This document shows positions 52,860 to 64,000 of a stretch of 64,000 bases of DNA, in pieces; within the stretch, counting starts at the first letter, position 1, and every line of letters starts with the position of its first letter. The position numbers and the translations under genes are program-made. This DNA comes from JAJNBA01 sp963842295. GTDB lineage: Bacteria; Actinomycetota; UBA4738; HRBIN12. The notes under the pieces are model-generated. The model was not told the DNA's origin and made no database searches. It saw nothing but the letters and a program-made list of their open reading frames with translations. The stretch covers positions 301,734 to 365,733 of the forward strand of contig CAWJFY010000004.1 of NCBI GenBank assembly GCA_963842295.1. The letters are read 5' to 3'.

Positions 52860-53185
52860 ACCGTTCCCTTACTCGGCACCGCACCGTCTCAAACATCCCT
52901 CGCGTCGTTCATGACCGACCAGCCCGCCGCCGATCGTCCTCGAGCATCTTCGGGAGCATCACCACGGAGCAAGCGTTTCGAGGCGAGCGACTGCGTTCCG
53001 AGACGCCCCACGTCAAGCTCCCCGATCGACCGGGCGCGTCACTCGGATGTGCGCTCAGGTGGTCGAGCAGTTCGCGGCGCAGCCGTTCTGGGAACTGGCT
53101 GGCCTCCACACTGGACGAGCCCAGGGGGGGCTCAGGTGCGACAAGAGGTTTGGTCCTTGAGAGCCGGCGGTAAGCACCGGGAAGC
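52860..53185. other. 326-base gap, no supported gene
   Basis: No convincing reading frame. It contains ACCGACCAGCCCGCC followed by GCCGATCGTCCTCGA (from about 52914), which recurs in altered form at about 53640 and, for the first part, near 50947 and 54650. Confidence 0.5.
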
Positions 53186-53362
53186 ATGAGTCCTCGCAAA
53201 GTGATCGTCCGTCGCGGCCGCCATTCCGGCTGGTGGGTGGAGGGACGGCGTGCCACCGGGAAGCTCTTCATGAAGACCTGGTGGCCGACTCAAGGCCTCG
53301 CCCGAGCGGTTGCGCGGTGGTTCGGCGGGCCTGACGACGAGGCGGATCCTGGGTCTCGTTGA
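53186..53362 (+). CDS. Small basic Trp-rich hypothetical protein
   Basis: 58-residue frame starting MSPRKVIVRRGRHSGWWVEG and ending ADPGSR; basic, with four Trp in aromatic pairs. Only a weak GGGA precedes the ATG. Codon choice fits neighbours. No family recognised. Confidence 0.4.
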   Translation: MSPRKVIVRRGRHSGWWVEGRRATGKLFMKTWWPTQGLARAVARWFGGPDDEADPGSR

Positions 53363-53382
53363 TACGAGCCGGACGGGAGAGC

Positions 53383-53454
53383 TCAGCGACGGATCACGCC
53401 CAAGATCACCAGGATCACGACCACGACGAGGACGATCCACAACCAATTAGGCAT
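53383..53454 (-). CDS. 23-residue single-helix membrane peptide
   Basis: Starts MPNWLWIV, continues with an uninterrupted Val/Leu/Ile run and ends GVIRR: one transmembrane helix with a basic cytoplasmic end. The ATG is preceded by GGGAGGGGTGAG at suitable distance. Tiny membrane peptides of this shape occur in actinobacteria but are often left out of annotation. Confidence 0.5.
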   Translation of the reverse strand: MPNWLWIVLVVVVILVILGVIRR

Positions 53455-53809
53455 CGGCGCTCACCCCTCCCATGAGTCCATCCTAGATGGCTCGTCGTCT
53501 GCCCGCGACCACGAAACGTCTGCGGCCAGCCGTACAGCGTGCAGGTCTGGTGCCAGACCTCGGACGTCGGCCAGCGAGTACCGGCCTCGAGCTCCCGGTG
53601 CTCAGGATGCTCACACCGAGCTCCGTGTAGCTCGCCCAGCCGACCAGCCCTCACGGCGCCGATCGTCCTCGACCAACCTCGGGAGCATCGCCACCGGGTC
53701 AGCTCGGTTGAGTTGGCGGCGGGAAGAGAGGGCCTTCTTGAGGATCGAGTGCGGCGATCTCGTAAACGATCCGTCCTCAGCAGCGGATAACGCCTACGGC
53801 CGTCAGTGC
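53455..53809. other. 355-base gap with palindrome and repeat remnant
   Basis: No supported gene. Contains a palindrome AGGTCTGG-TG-CCAGACCT at 53543-53560 and at about 53637-53700 a second copy of the intergenic sequence seen near 52914. Confidence 0.5.
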
Positions 53810-54559
53810 TCAGGCTCGCCGCGGATCGAGCACCTTCCCTTGGCAGAGAGGCAACAGGCCGTCGTTGCGGAACTCCGGGAACCGCCCTCTGAGTCTGGTG
53901 ATCCCGACGAGTTCCCTCTGCGTCGGATGTGCCGTCCTGGCGAAGAAGTAGCCCCTGACCTGGTACCAGCGTCTCTCGACGACGTAGCGAGGTCCGTTAC
54001 CTCTCGGATATGCACGACTGAACACAACGGTCCGGGGTGATCTGTTGTACGCGCAATCTGTGCCGAACATCAGGGAAAGGCCGCCGCCGAACGCGAACAT
54101 GTCGTCCGCGGCGAGGGGCTGGGGCGCAGTCGCCTCGATGTCCATGCGTCGGAGGGTGCCGAGGCGCATCGTGAAGAAACCGAAAGGCCGAACAGACGCG
54201 CCCTCGAGCAGCTTCACCGCGATCTCCTTGCCGGCGGTCGCGTCGATACGGACCAGCGCGATCGGACGTGCGGCGTTCCGGAGCGAGAAGCGGCTGAGCT
54301 TGTCGGGGGCAGGGACGCGTATCCGCGATGTGCCCGACATGCTCGCCTGAGCAAAGACGTAGTAACGGCATCTACCGTTGACCCTTCGGGCCCCAACCCA
54401 TACCGCGTCGAGGAGGCCGTCGCCGTCGATGTGCCCGTGCATGAGTCTTCGCTCCCGAGTGTTTCCGGCAGCGAAGCAGGTTGAGAGTGCCGCGACCGAC
54501 CCGATGGGAACCAGGGAGGTGGCCGATGCCAACACGAGTATGACCACGAGCTTCCTCAT
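53810..54559 (-). CDS. Secreted protein with FG-GAP-like motif
   Basis: 249-residue exported protein. Signal peptide MRKLVVILVLASATS through SVAALS; then HGHIDGDGLLDAVWV, which resembles the calcium-binding DxDxDGxxD loop of FG-GAP/VCBS repeats, followed by a mixed beta domain with no known catalytic motif. ATG at 54559; the longer frame to 54802 adds no conserved sequence. Extracellular, function unknown. Confidence 0.72.
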   Translation of the reverse strand: MRKLVVILVLASATSLVPIGSVAALSTCFAAGNTRERRLMHGHIDGDGLLDAVWVGARRVNGRCRYYVFAQASMSGTSRIRVPAPDKLSRFSLRNAARPIALVRIDATAGKEIAVKLLEGASVRPFGFFTMRLGTLRRMDIEATAPQPLAADDMFAFGGGLSLMFGTDCAYNRSPRTVVFSRAYPRGNGPRYVVERRWYQVRGYFFARTAHPTQRELVGITRLRGRFPEFRNDGLLPLCQGKVLDPRRA

Positions 54560-55083
54560 CGGTCGGGGCCCTCCGCACTTCGAGCGTACACCGCCACGAG
54601 CTCCCGGCACTTTCCCCCGGCTTCCATCGAGCTGCCACGCCGCCCGCCCGACCCACCAGCCCGCCCCTGTGCTACTACGAACACGCCAAGAGCCTTGCGC
54701 TTCGCGCAGGGCACTCGTACGCTTCAGCGCGCAACGCTTCCCTCCCAGCTGCGGCCGATCCGGCAAGGGTCGGCGAGGAGGGCACCACATGGAGGCGCGC
54801 ACCAGGGTCCGCGAGCTGGCAGGGATGCTGCCTCCTGGAGCGTGACGCGAAGCGCCGCGTCGATCGTGTCGGTGAGGTCAAGCTCGTTCCTCCTACGCCG
54901 GCCGAATGAGTGGACGTATCTCTCGCCTAACGGATCGTTGCCCCACGGCACAGGGGCGCACCGCAACACGAAGCACTCACGCCGGGTGGACGGTTCGAAC
55001 AACTCCATCGCGGCCTCCGAAGCGCATCGTACGGATGACGCGCAGGGCCGGTCGATCAGGTCACGACCACGTTACCCTTGCTG
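54560..55083. other. Gap upstream of the secreted protein gene
   Basis: 524 bases with one possible small gene (54724-55008). A GACCCACCAGCCCGCC repeat remnant lies near 54645. No promoter stands out. Confidence 0.4.
54724..55008 (-). CDS. Hypothetical protein, uncertain
   Basis: 94-residue frame starting MELFEPSTRRECFVLRCAP. The ATG has GGAGG 5 bases upstream, the main reason to list it. The C-terminus (CAPPCGALLADPCRIGRSW) looks unlike folded protein. No family recognised; overlaps other open frames. Confidence 0.35.
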   Translation of the reverse strand: MELFEPSTRRECFVLRCAPVPWGNDPLGERYVHSFGRRRRNELDLTDTIDAALRVTLQEAASLPARGPWCAPPCGALLADPCRIGRSWEGSVAR

Positions 55084-55404
55084 CTAGTACGTTTCAGCGG
55101 GTTGTTCGAGCTTCTTGATCCCCGTGGCCACCACCTCCGTCAGGCTCCGGGCTCCGGCTCCGCTCCGATAGAACCGCCGGACGAGGTGTCCGTGCACGAG
55201 CACGGCGTCGCCCTTGGCGATCCCGTCGACGGTGCGCTGGCCGACCGTGGCGTGCCACGCCGCGACCGGGAGAGGGAGGAGGCGCCTGCCCGCCTCCGGA
55301 ACGGAGAGTCGGAGCTCGGTGACCTCGTCTCCCGACGGCATCCGGCGCTGGACCGGATCGGCCGCAACGGTGCCCGCAAGCACGACGACGTTGACCGTCA
55401 CCAT
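55084..55404 (-). CDS. Short single-stranded DNA-binding (SSB-like) protein
   Basis: 106-residue OB-fold protein of the SSB family: NVVVLAGTVAADPVQRRM, VTELRLSV, and DAVLVHGHLVRRFYR. It has no acidic interaction tail and is shorter than housekeeping SSB, so it is probably a paralogue, as seen in many actinobacteria. Stands alone, divergent from the hydrolase gene. Confidence 0.8.
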   Translation of the reverse strand: MVTVNVVVLAGTVAADPVQRRMPSGDEVTELRLSVPEAGRRLLPLPVAAWHATVGQRTVDGIAKGDAVLVHGHLVRRFYRSGAGARSLTEVVATGIKKLEQPAETY

Positions 55405-55470
55405 GTTCTCCTCCCTTCCGCGAGCCGACCATAGCCGCCCTCACCGACACTCCCCTGCGAGACTGGCTCG

Positions 55471-56442
55471 ATGCAGGAGCGCCCACCCGTCGTGTTCCCC
55501 ATCGCCGACGGCATCAGGGCGATCGACACCTTCATGGGGGGCAGGTCGCGCTACACCGCCGCCTACCTCCTCGACGCCGCCGAACCGACCCTCGTCGAGA
55601 CCGGCCCCGGAACATCGATCGAGCCGGTCACCGCGGCCCTCGATCACCTGGGGATCGAACCGCGCGCGCTCGCCCACATCGTCCTCACCCACATCCACCT
55701 GGACCATGCCGGCGGAGTCGGTCAACTCGCCCAACGCTTCCCGAGCGCAACCGTGTGGGTCCACGAGCGAGGCGCGCCCCACCTGGTCGACCCATCCAGA
55801 CTCGTCGCGAGCACCGCTCGCGTCTGGGGTGAACGGGAGATGCGGGAGCTCTTCGGACCAGCCCAGCCCGTGGACGACGGACGCGTGCGATCGCTCCGCG
55901 ACGGCGACCTGATCCGGATGGGTGACCGCGAGCTCGAGGTCCTCCACACGCCAGGTCACGCATCGCATCACGTCGCGCTCATCGACTCCCGGACCGGCGC
56001 GGCATTCACCGGGGACGCGCTCGGGATCCACGTTCCCGATCTGCCCGTGCTCCGGCCGGCGACGCCACCACCCGAGTTCGACCTCGATCAGTACGTGGCC
56101 TCGATCGAACGCATCCGAGCGGCCGCGAGATCGATCCTGCTTTTCGCGCACTTCGGACCGCTCCCCGAGGTGGACGCGACCTGCGACCTCGCGATCCGCA
56201 GGGTGAGGGACTGGGCGAACATCGTGGAGATCGCCTTGCGCGACACCGAGGATCCGGACGAGCTCGCAGCCCGGCTGGAGGCGGCCGCCCTGGACGACAT
56301 CGAAACCGGCGCCGAGGCAACCCTCGATCTCGAGATGCTCGAGGATCGCCTCCGACTCTTGTCCAGCATCCGGATGAACGCCCAGGGCCTCGCACGCTAC
56401 TGGCAGAAGCGGCGGAAGCGCGAGGAGGAGGCGCTCAGCTGA
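55471..56442 (+). CDS. Metallo-beta-lactamase-fold hydrolase
   Basis: 323-residue hydrolase with the zinc motif HIHLDHAGG, the later HTPGHASHHV and GDALGIHVPD. A helical C-terminal domain follows the fold from about residue 225. Resembles glyoxalase II-like or Rv-type MBL hydrolases; substrate unknown. The final 8 bases overlap the convergent TPR gene. Confidence 0.9.
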   Translation: MQERPPVVFPIADGIRAIDTFMGGRSRYTAAYLLDAAEPTLVETGPGTSIEPVTAALDHLGIEPRALAHIVLTHIHLDHAGGVGQLAQRFPSATVWVHERGAPHLVDPSRLVASTARVWGEREMRELFGPAQPVDDGRVRSLRDGDLIRMGDRELEVLHTPGHASHHVALIDSRTGAAFTGDALGIHVPDLPVLRPATPPPEFDLDQYVASIERIRAAARSILLFAHFGPLPEVDATCDLAIRRVRDWANIVEIALRDTEDPDELAARLEAAALDDIETGAEATLDLEMLEDRLRLLSSIRMNAQGLARYWQKRRKREEEALS

Positions 56443-57124
56443 TGGCGGCCAGACGCTCCGCCGCGTCGTAGGCACCCGCGTCGTGCCGCATGATCCGGCG
56501 GAACTCCTTGGCAGCTTCTGCCGGCCTCCCCGCCCGCTCCAATATGTCGCCCTTCACGTACCAGAGCCGGAGTGTGTACCCCTCCGCCACGTCCTCACGG
56601 GTCTTCGCGCGCCCCAGGAACGCGAGCGCTTCGGCGAACCGACCCTGATCCGCGAGCGCGGATGCGGCGACGATCACCGCCTCGGCCTTGGCCTCGTTGC
56701 CTACTCCTTTGACGCGCAGCACCTCCTCCGCGAGCGGAACGGCATCAGCCGGCCGGCCGAGCCCGCGGAGGCTGTCCGCGATCAGGTGGTTCTGATCGGG
56801 ACGGCCGCTGATCCGCTTGTAGGCCTTCAGCTCGGTGAGCGCCTCCTGCCATCGCCCGAGGCCGTAGAACGCGAGGCCGAGCACTTCGCGAACCGCTCCG
56901 GAACGGGGCGCGAGGGCCTTCGCCTTCTCGGCCTCGGCGGCGGCCCCCTTGGGATCGTCGCGATCGAGGAGCTCGATCGCCCGTGCCAGCCGGGACATCG
57001 CGTCGCGCTCCTTCCCGGGCGGCGCCGTGCGCCGGACCTCCTCCTGGATCGCGCGGGAGAGGCCGCCGGTCGGGCCGGCGGCTCGAGAGCCTCCGCGCCC
57101 TTTCCTGTGGAAAGCGCCGGACAT
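56435..57124 (-). CDS. TPR-repeat protein
   Basis: 229-residue protein with a basic N-terminus and several tetratricopeptide repeats (AREVLGLAFYGLGRWQEA-like, NHLIADSLRGLGRPADAV, LWYVKGDILERAGRPAEAA). A comparable TPR gene (Rv1691) lies near tyrS in mycobacteria. Start ATG at 57124, 16 bases downstream of the rRNA terminator. Confidence 0.85.
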   Translation of the reverse strand: MSGAFHRKGRGGSRAAGPTGGLSRAIQEEVRRTAPPGKERDAMSRLARAIELLDRDDPKGAAAEAEKAKALAPRSGAVREVLGLAFYGLGRWQEALTELKAYKRISGRPDQNHLIADSLRGLGRPADAVPLAEEVLRVKGVGNEAKAEAVIVAASALADQGRFAEALAFLGRAKTREDVAEGYTLRLWYVKGDILERAGRPAEAAKEFRRIMRHDAGAYDAAERLAAIS

Positions 57125-57139
57125 GCGAGCAGCGTACGG

Positions 57140-57173
57140 AAAAGCGAACGGGCCGCCCTTGCGGGCGGCCCGT
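57140..57173 (-). terminator. rRNA operon terminator
   Basis: On the minus strand ACGGGCCGCCC and GGGCGGCCCGT form an 11-bp stem with a TTGC-type loop, followed by TTCGCTTTT, a classic intrinsic terminator just after 5S rRNA. Confidence 0.9.
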
Positions 57174-57183
57174 CCGTCACGAA

Positions 57184-57301
57184 GTCTCGGCAGCGACCTA
57201 CTCTCCCACTCCGTCTCCAGAGCAGTACCATCGGCGCTGGAGGGCTTAACTTCCGGGTTCGGGATGGGACCGGGTGTTCCCCCTCCGCCATGGCCACCGA
57301 A
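57184..57301 (-). rRNA. rrf: 5S ribosomal RNA
   Basis: About 118 bases on the minus strand beginning TCGGTGGCCATGGCGG and ending GGTCGCTGCCGAGAC, with the conserved CCCGAACCCGGAAGTTAAG core. Confidence 0.95.
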
Positions 57302-57389
57302 ACACTTCATCTCGATCGGTGGTCCCGAACACGGGTCCGGCCCGATCAAGACGAGGGCGAGGATGCGCCCCGAGCAGAGCTCGGAACAC

Positions 57390-57406
57390 GATAGCGAGCG
57401 CGAGCA
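57390..57406 (-). other. 23S processing stem, 3' arm
   Basis: GATAGCGAGCGCGAGCA (plus strand) is fully complementary to 60515-60531, so the precursor can form a 17-bp helix around the 23S rRNA for RNase III. Confidence 0.8.
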
Positions 57407-57411
57407 AGAGT

Positions 57412-60508
<3,097 letters not shown>

Positions 60509-60514
60509 TCTAGA

Positions 60515-60531
60515 TGCTCGCGCTCGCTATC
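60515..60531 (-). other. 23S processing stem, 5' arm
   Basis: TGCTCGCGCTCGCTATC on the plus strand, complementary to 57390-57406. The 149-base spacer between 16S and 23S has no tRNA. Confidence 0.8.
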
Positions 60532-60567
60532 GAGTTCTCAAGATGCTCGAGGGTCGCACCCTCAAAG

Positions 60568-60581
60568 CTGAACAGCGTGTC
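60568..60581 (-). other. 16S processing stem, 3' arm
   Basis: CTGAACAGCGTGTC is the exact complement of GACACGCTGTTCAG at 62361-62374, a 14-bp helix enclosing the 16S precursor. Confidence 0.8.
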
Positions 60582-60657
60582 TCGAGCAGATGATCAACCT
60601 GGAGCTTCCGTGCGCGCCGGATGAAACACCGGCGGACGGGTTGCCAATAACTCCTTA

Positions 60658-62182
<1,525 letters not shown>

Positions 62183-62360
62183 ATCGACCGGAACCGACGA
62201 GTCGGCTCCGTTCGACTTGATGGAGGTTCGGCCCTCCGAGCGAGGCACCGCTCGCAGGGCCTTTCCCCGCCAGACGTTTCCGTCTGGACGGATGAAGCGT
62301 GCCATCGTTCCCAGGCACGGCGAACCGTGCCGATGTGAACGATAGCAAGCATCGGCTCTT

Positions 62361-62374
62361 GACACGCTGTTCAG
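62361..62374 (-). other. 16S processing stem, 5' arm
   Basis: GACACGCTGTTCAG in the rRNA leader, pairing with 60568-60581. The remaining leader (62183-62447) holds no gene. Confidence 0.8.
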
Positions 62375-62447
62375 TTCTCAAGGTGCGACAAGCGCAACAT
62401 CCCTGCTCAGGGCAGTCAAACACCCTCGGGAGCTGCGCCGGACCGGT

Positions 62448-62475
62448 AGGATAGCAGTCCGGGTCGAGGCGTCAA
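62448..62475 (-). promoter_or_regulatory. rRNA operon promoter
   Basis: On the minus strand TTGACG (62470-62475) and TATCCT (62448-62453) are separated by 16 bases, about 266 bases before the 16S 5' end. No second promoter stands out. Confidence 0.65.
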
Positions 62476-62512
62476 CCGGGCCGCACACCTCGAACCGTTG
62501 TTCGGGTCCCTC

Positions 62513-63757
62513 TCACCCGAGCTCGATCCCCGCCAGCCGAGCGAACTTCCGGCGGCCCACCTGCCACACCGACCCCATCAACTGCCCGGGAGGCTCGCCC
62601 ATGACTCTCACGTCCTCATGCGTCTCCTGCTCGCCGTTGACCCGCACACCCCCTTGTGTCTGGAGGCGCCTCGCCTCCGATCGGCTCCTCACGAGGCCCA
62701 TGGCCTCCAACAGCGCAGGGACGTACACGACCCAGATGCCGTCCTCCTTCTCGCCGAACACACTCGCCGGGACGCGGACGTCCGCGATCTCGTCGGGGAT
62801 CTCGTGCTCACGATGAACGACGTTGAACCGATCCTCCGCGGCCGTGCCCGCCCCCGCCCCGTGGTAGAGGTCAACCACCTCGCGCGCGAGCCTGCGTTTC
62901 GCTTCGTTCGGGTGCACGGTGCCGTCGCTCAGGCCCCGCTCGATGGCGTCGACCTCGTCTGGTTCCACGTGCGTGCTCAATCGCAAGTACTTCGCGATCA
63001 GCTGATCCGGGATCCGCATCAGTTTCCCGAACATCTCCTCGGGCGGCTCCGTGAGTCCGATGAAGTTGTCGAGTGATTTCGACATCTTCCGGACGCCGTC
63101 GGTACCCTCGAGCAGAGGAACGGTGAGCACGACCTGCGGTTCCTGCTGGTTTGCCCGCTGCACCTCGCGCCCCATGAGGAGATTGAACTTCTGATCGGTG
63201 CCGCCGATCTCGACATCGGCTCGAACCGCTACCGAGTCGTAGCCCTGCAAGAGCGGGTACAGGAACTCGACCACGCTGATGGGCCGCTCGTGCTGGTGGC
63301 GGTCGCGAAAATCCTCCCGTTCGAGCATCTGCGCGACGGTCGCGGTGGAGGCAAGCTTGATCAACTCACCCATGTCCATCGCCGAGAGCCACTCCGCGTT
63401 GCCGTGGATCTCCGCCGCGTCGACGTCGACCACCTTCCCGGCCTGTGCCAGGTACGTTTCGGCGTTCGCCCGGATCTCGTCTTCGGTGAGCATCTGACGA
63501 GTTTCGGACTGCCCCGACGGATCCCCGATCCGGGCGGTGAAGTCCCCGATGATCAACACCGCCACGTGGCCGGCATCCTGGAACTGCCTGAGCTTCCGTA
63601 GGACGACAGCATGGCCCAGGGTGAGATCCGGACGACTGGGATCGACACCGAGTTTGACGCGAAGAGGCCGGCCGAGCGCGAGCCGCTCCTCCAACCCGCC
63701 TCGTGGAACGAGGTCGACACTGCCGCTCGCGAGCGTCGTCAGCACGTCGGCGGCCAT
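62513..63757 (-). CDS. tyrS: Tyrosyl-tRNA synthetase
   Basis: Class I synthetase of 414 residues. The HIGH motif reads TLGH (HxGH variant), KMSKS is intact (VRKMSKSLDNFIG), and a C-terminal S4 domain ends the protein (LVRSRSEARRLQTQGGVRVN). Start ATG at 63757; ends 38 bases before the rRNA promoter on the same strand, so read-through into the rRNA region is possible. Next to rRNA here, next to lprJ in mycobacteria. Confidence 0.97.
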   Translation of the reverse strand: MAADVLTTLASGSVDLVPRGGLEERLALGRPLRVKLGVDPSRPDLTLGHAVVLRKLRQFQDAGHVAVLIIGDFTARIGDPSGQSETRQMLTEDEIRANAETYLAQAGKVVDVDAAEIHGNAEWLSAMDMGELIKLASTATVAQMLEREDFRDRHQHERPISVVEFLYPLLQGYDSVAVRADVEIGGTDQKFNLLMGREVQRANQQEPQVVLTVPLLEGTDGVRKMSKSLDNFIGLTEPPEEMFGKLMRIPDQLIAKYLRLSTHVEPDEVDAIERGLSDGTVHPNEAKRRLAREVVDLYHGAGAGTAAEDRFNVVHREHEIPDEIADVRVPASVFGEKEDGIWVVYVPALLEAMGLVRSRSEARRLQTQGGVRVNGEQETHEDVRVMGEPPGQLMGSVWQVGRRKFARLAGIELG

Positions 63758-63822
63758 GGCGCGGCGATGCTACCAGCGCACCTCCCCGATCCTGTTCAGG
63801 ACCCGGGGTACACTCGCCCCCG

Positions 63823-64000
63823 ATGAACCGCCGGTACTTCCCCCTGGCGGCCTTCACGGCGGCCTCTGCCATCTTCGCTGCTGCCTGCGGCGTGCATCTG
63901 CAGGACGTTCCGCGACGCGAGCTGGCACAGACATCTTTCGTCTATGCGGCCGACGACACCGTGATCACCCAGCTCCATGCCGTCGAGGATCGCGTGGTCC
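63823..64000 (+). CDS. Class A penicillin-binding protein, 3' truncated
   Basis: 59 residues visible, cut by the window end. A hydrophobic N-terminal segment (PLAAFTAASAIFAAACG) acts as anchor; the Cys in AAACG resembles a lipobox but a signal anchor is usual for this family. The following AQTSFVYAADDTVITQLH resembles the start of actinobacterial transglycosylase/transpeptidase PBPs, just before the glycosyltransferase 51 domain. Divergent from tyrS by 65 bases. Confidence 0.65.
   Translation, partial: MNRRYFPLAAFTAASAIFAAACGVHLQDVPRRELAQTSFVYAADDTVITQLHAVEDRVV

Noticed and set aside
53415..53654. 79-residue minus-strand frame
   Set aside because: Cys/Trp/Ser-rich low-quality sequence that overlaps the 23-residue peptide gene; no ribosome binding site.

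Overview
This 64 kb window is a chromosomal segment of a high-GC actinobacterium (phylum Actinomycetota). The evidence is gene content and order. There is a fused Lnt-Ppm protein. A gcvH / GarA-like / FtsR-like / bifunctional nuclease / MerR / glycine decarboxylase block resembles the Rv1826-Rv1832 order of Mycobacterium as I remember it. A tyrS ... TPR / HAD / tlyA / nadK / recN / steA / steB / pyrG / Nudix / xerD block resembles Rv1689-Rv1701. The 16S rRNA is of actinobacterial type and the 23S, at about 3.1 kb, has room for the extra helix typical of the phylum. I cannot assign a genus; the lack of close resemblance to familiar genera and the split gcvPA/gcvPB suggest a deep-branching, probably uncultured lineage.

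Layout. 0-11.5 kb: a truncated M24 peptidase, a di-iron ferritin-like protein, cysS, an FtsH-like AAA protease with a large insertion, an Lrp regulator divergent from a compact orphan reverse transcriptase that overlaps an amidohydrolase, a possible structured RNA, a DUF4193 zinc protein and the Lnt-Ppm fusion. 11.8-16.5 kb: two paralogous secreted DUF11 surface proteins with C-terminal PFTG anchors; the second holds two internal duplications, one a perfect 317 bp repeat. 16.6-25.9 kb: glycine cleavage genes, two MerR regulators, a GarA-like FHA protein, bifunctional nuclease, hpt, a D,D-carboxypeptidase, pgsA and tRNA-Pro. 26-38.6 kb: a long minus-strand run of housekeeping genes (der, cmk, aroA, tyrA, aroH, rluB, scpB, scpA, trpS, deoA, deoB, xerD), many overlapping by 4 bases. 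38.6-50.8 kb: ald, Nudix, pyrG, two lipid-linked glycan enzymes, steB, steA, recN, nadK, tlyA, a phasin-like protein, a HAD phosphatase and a TPR protein.

50.8-55.4 kb is a looser accessory stretch of small orphan genes (SnoaL, stand-alone receiver, AHSA1, secreted and tiny membrane proteins) with related intergenic sequence copies. 55.4-57.1 kb holds a metallo-beta-lactamase-fold hydrolase and a TPR protein. 57.2-62.5 kb is a complete minus-strand 16S-23S-5S operon with promoter, two RNase III processing stems and terminator. The window ends with tyrS and the start of a class A penicillin-binding protein.

The most interesting items are: the orphan reverse transcriptase with a hairpin over its ribosome binding site; a 16 bp parS-like palindrome inside a lineage-specific insertion of aroA; three 9 bp direct repeats spaced exactly 23 bp upstream of the garA-like promoter; an M50-like membrane protein whose HExxH motif is REYAR; and a steA gene that seems to need a CTG start. 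No CRISPR array, insertion sequence or prophage was seen.
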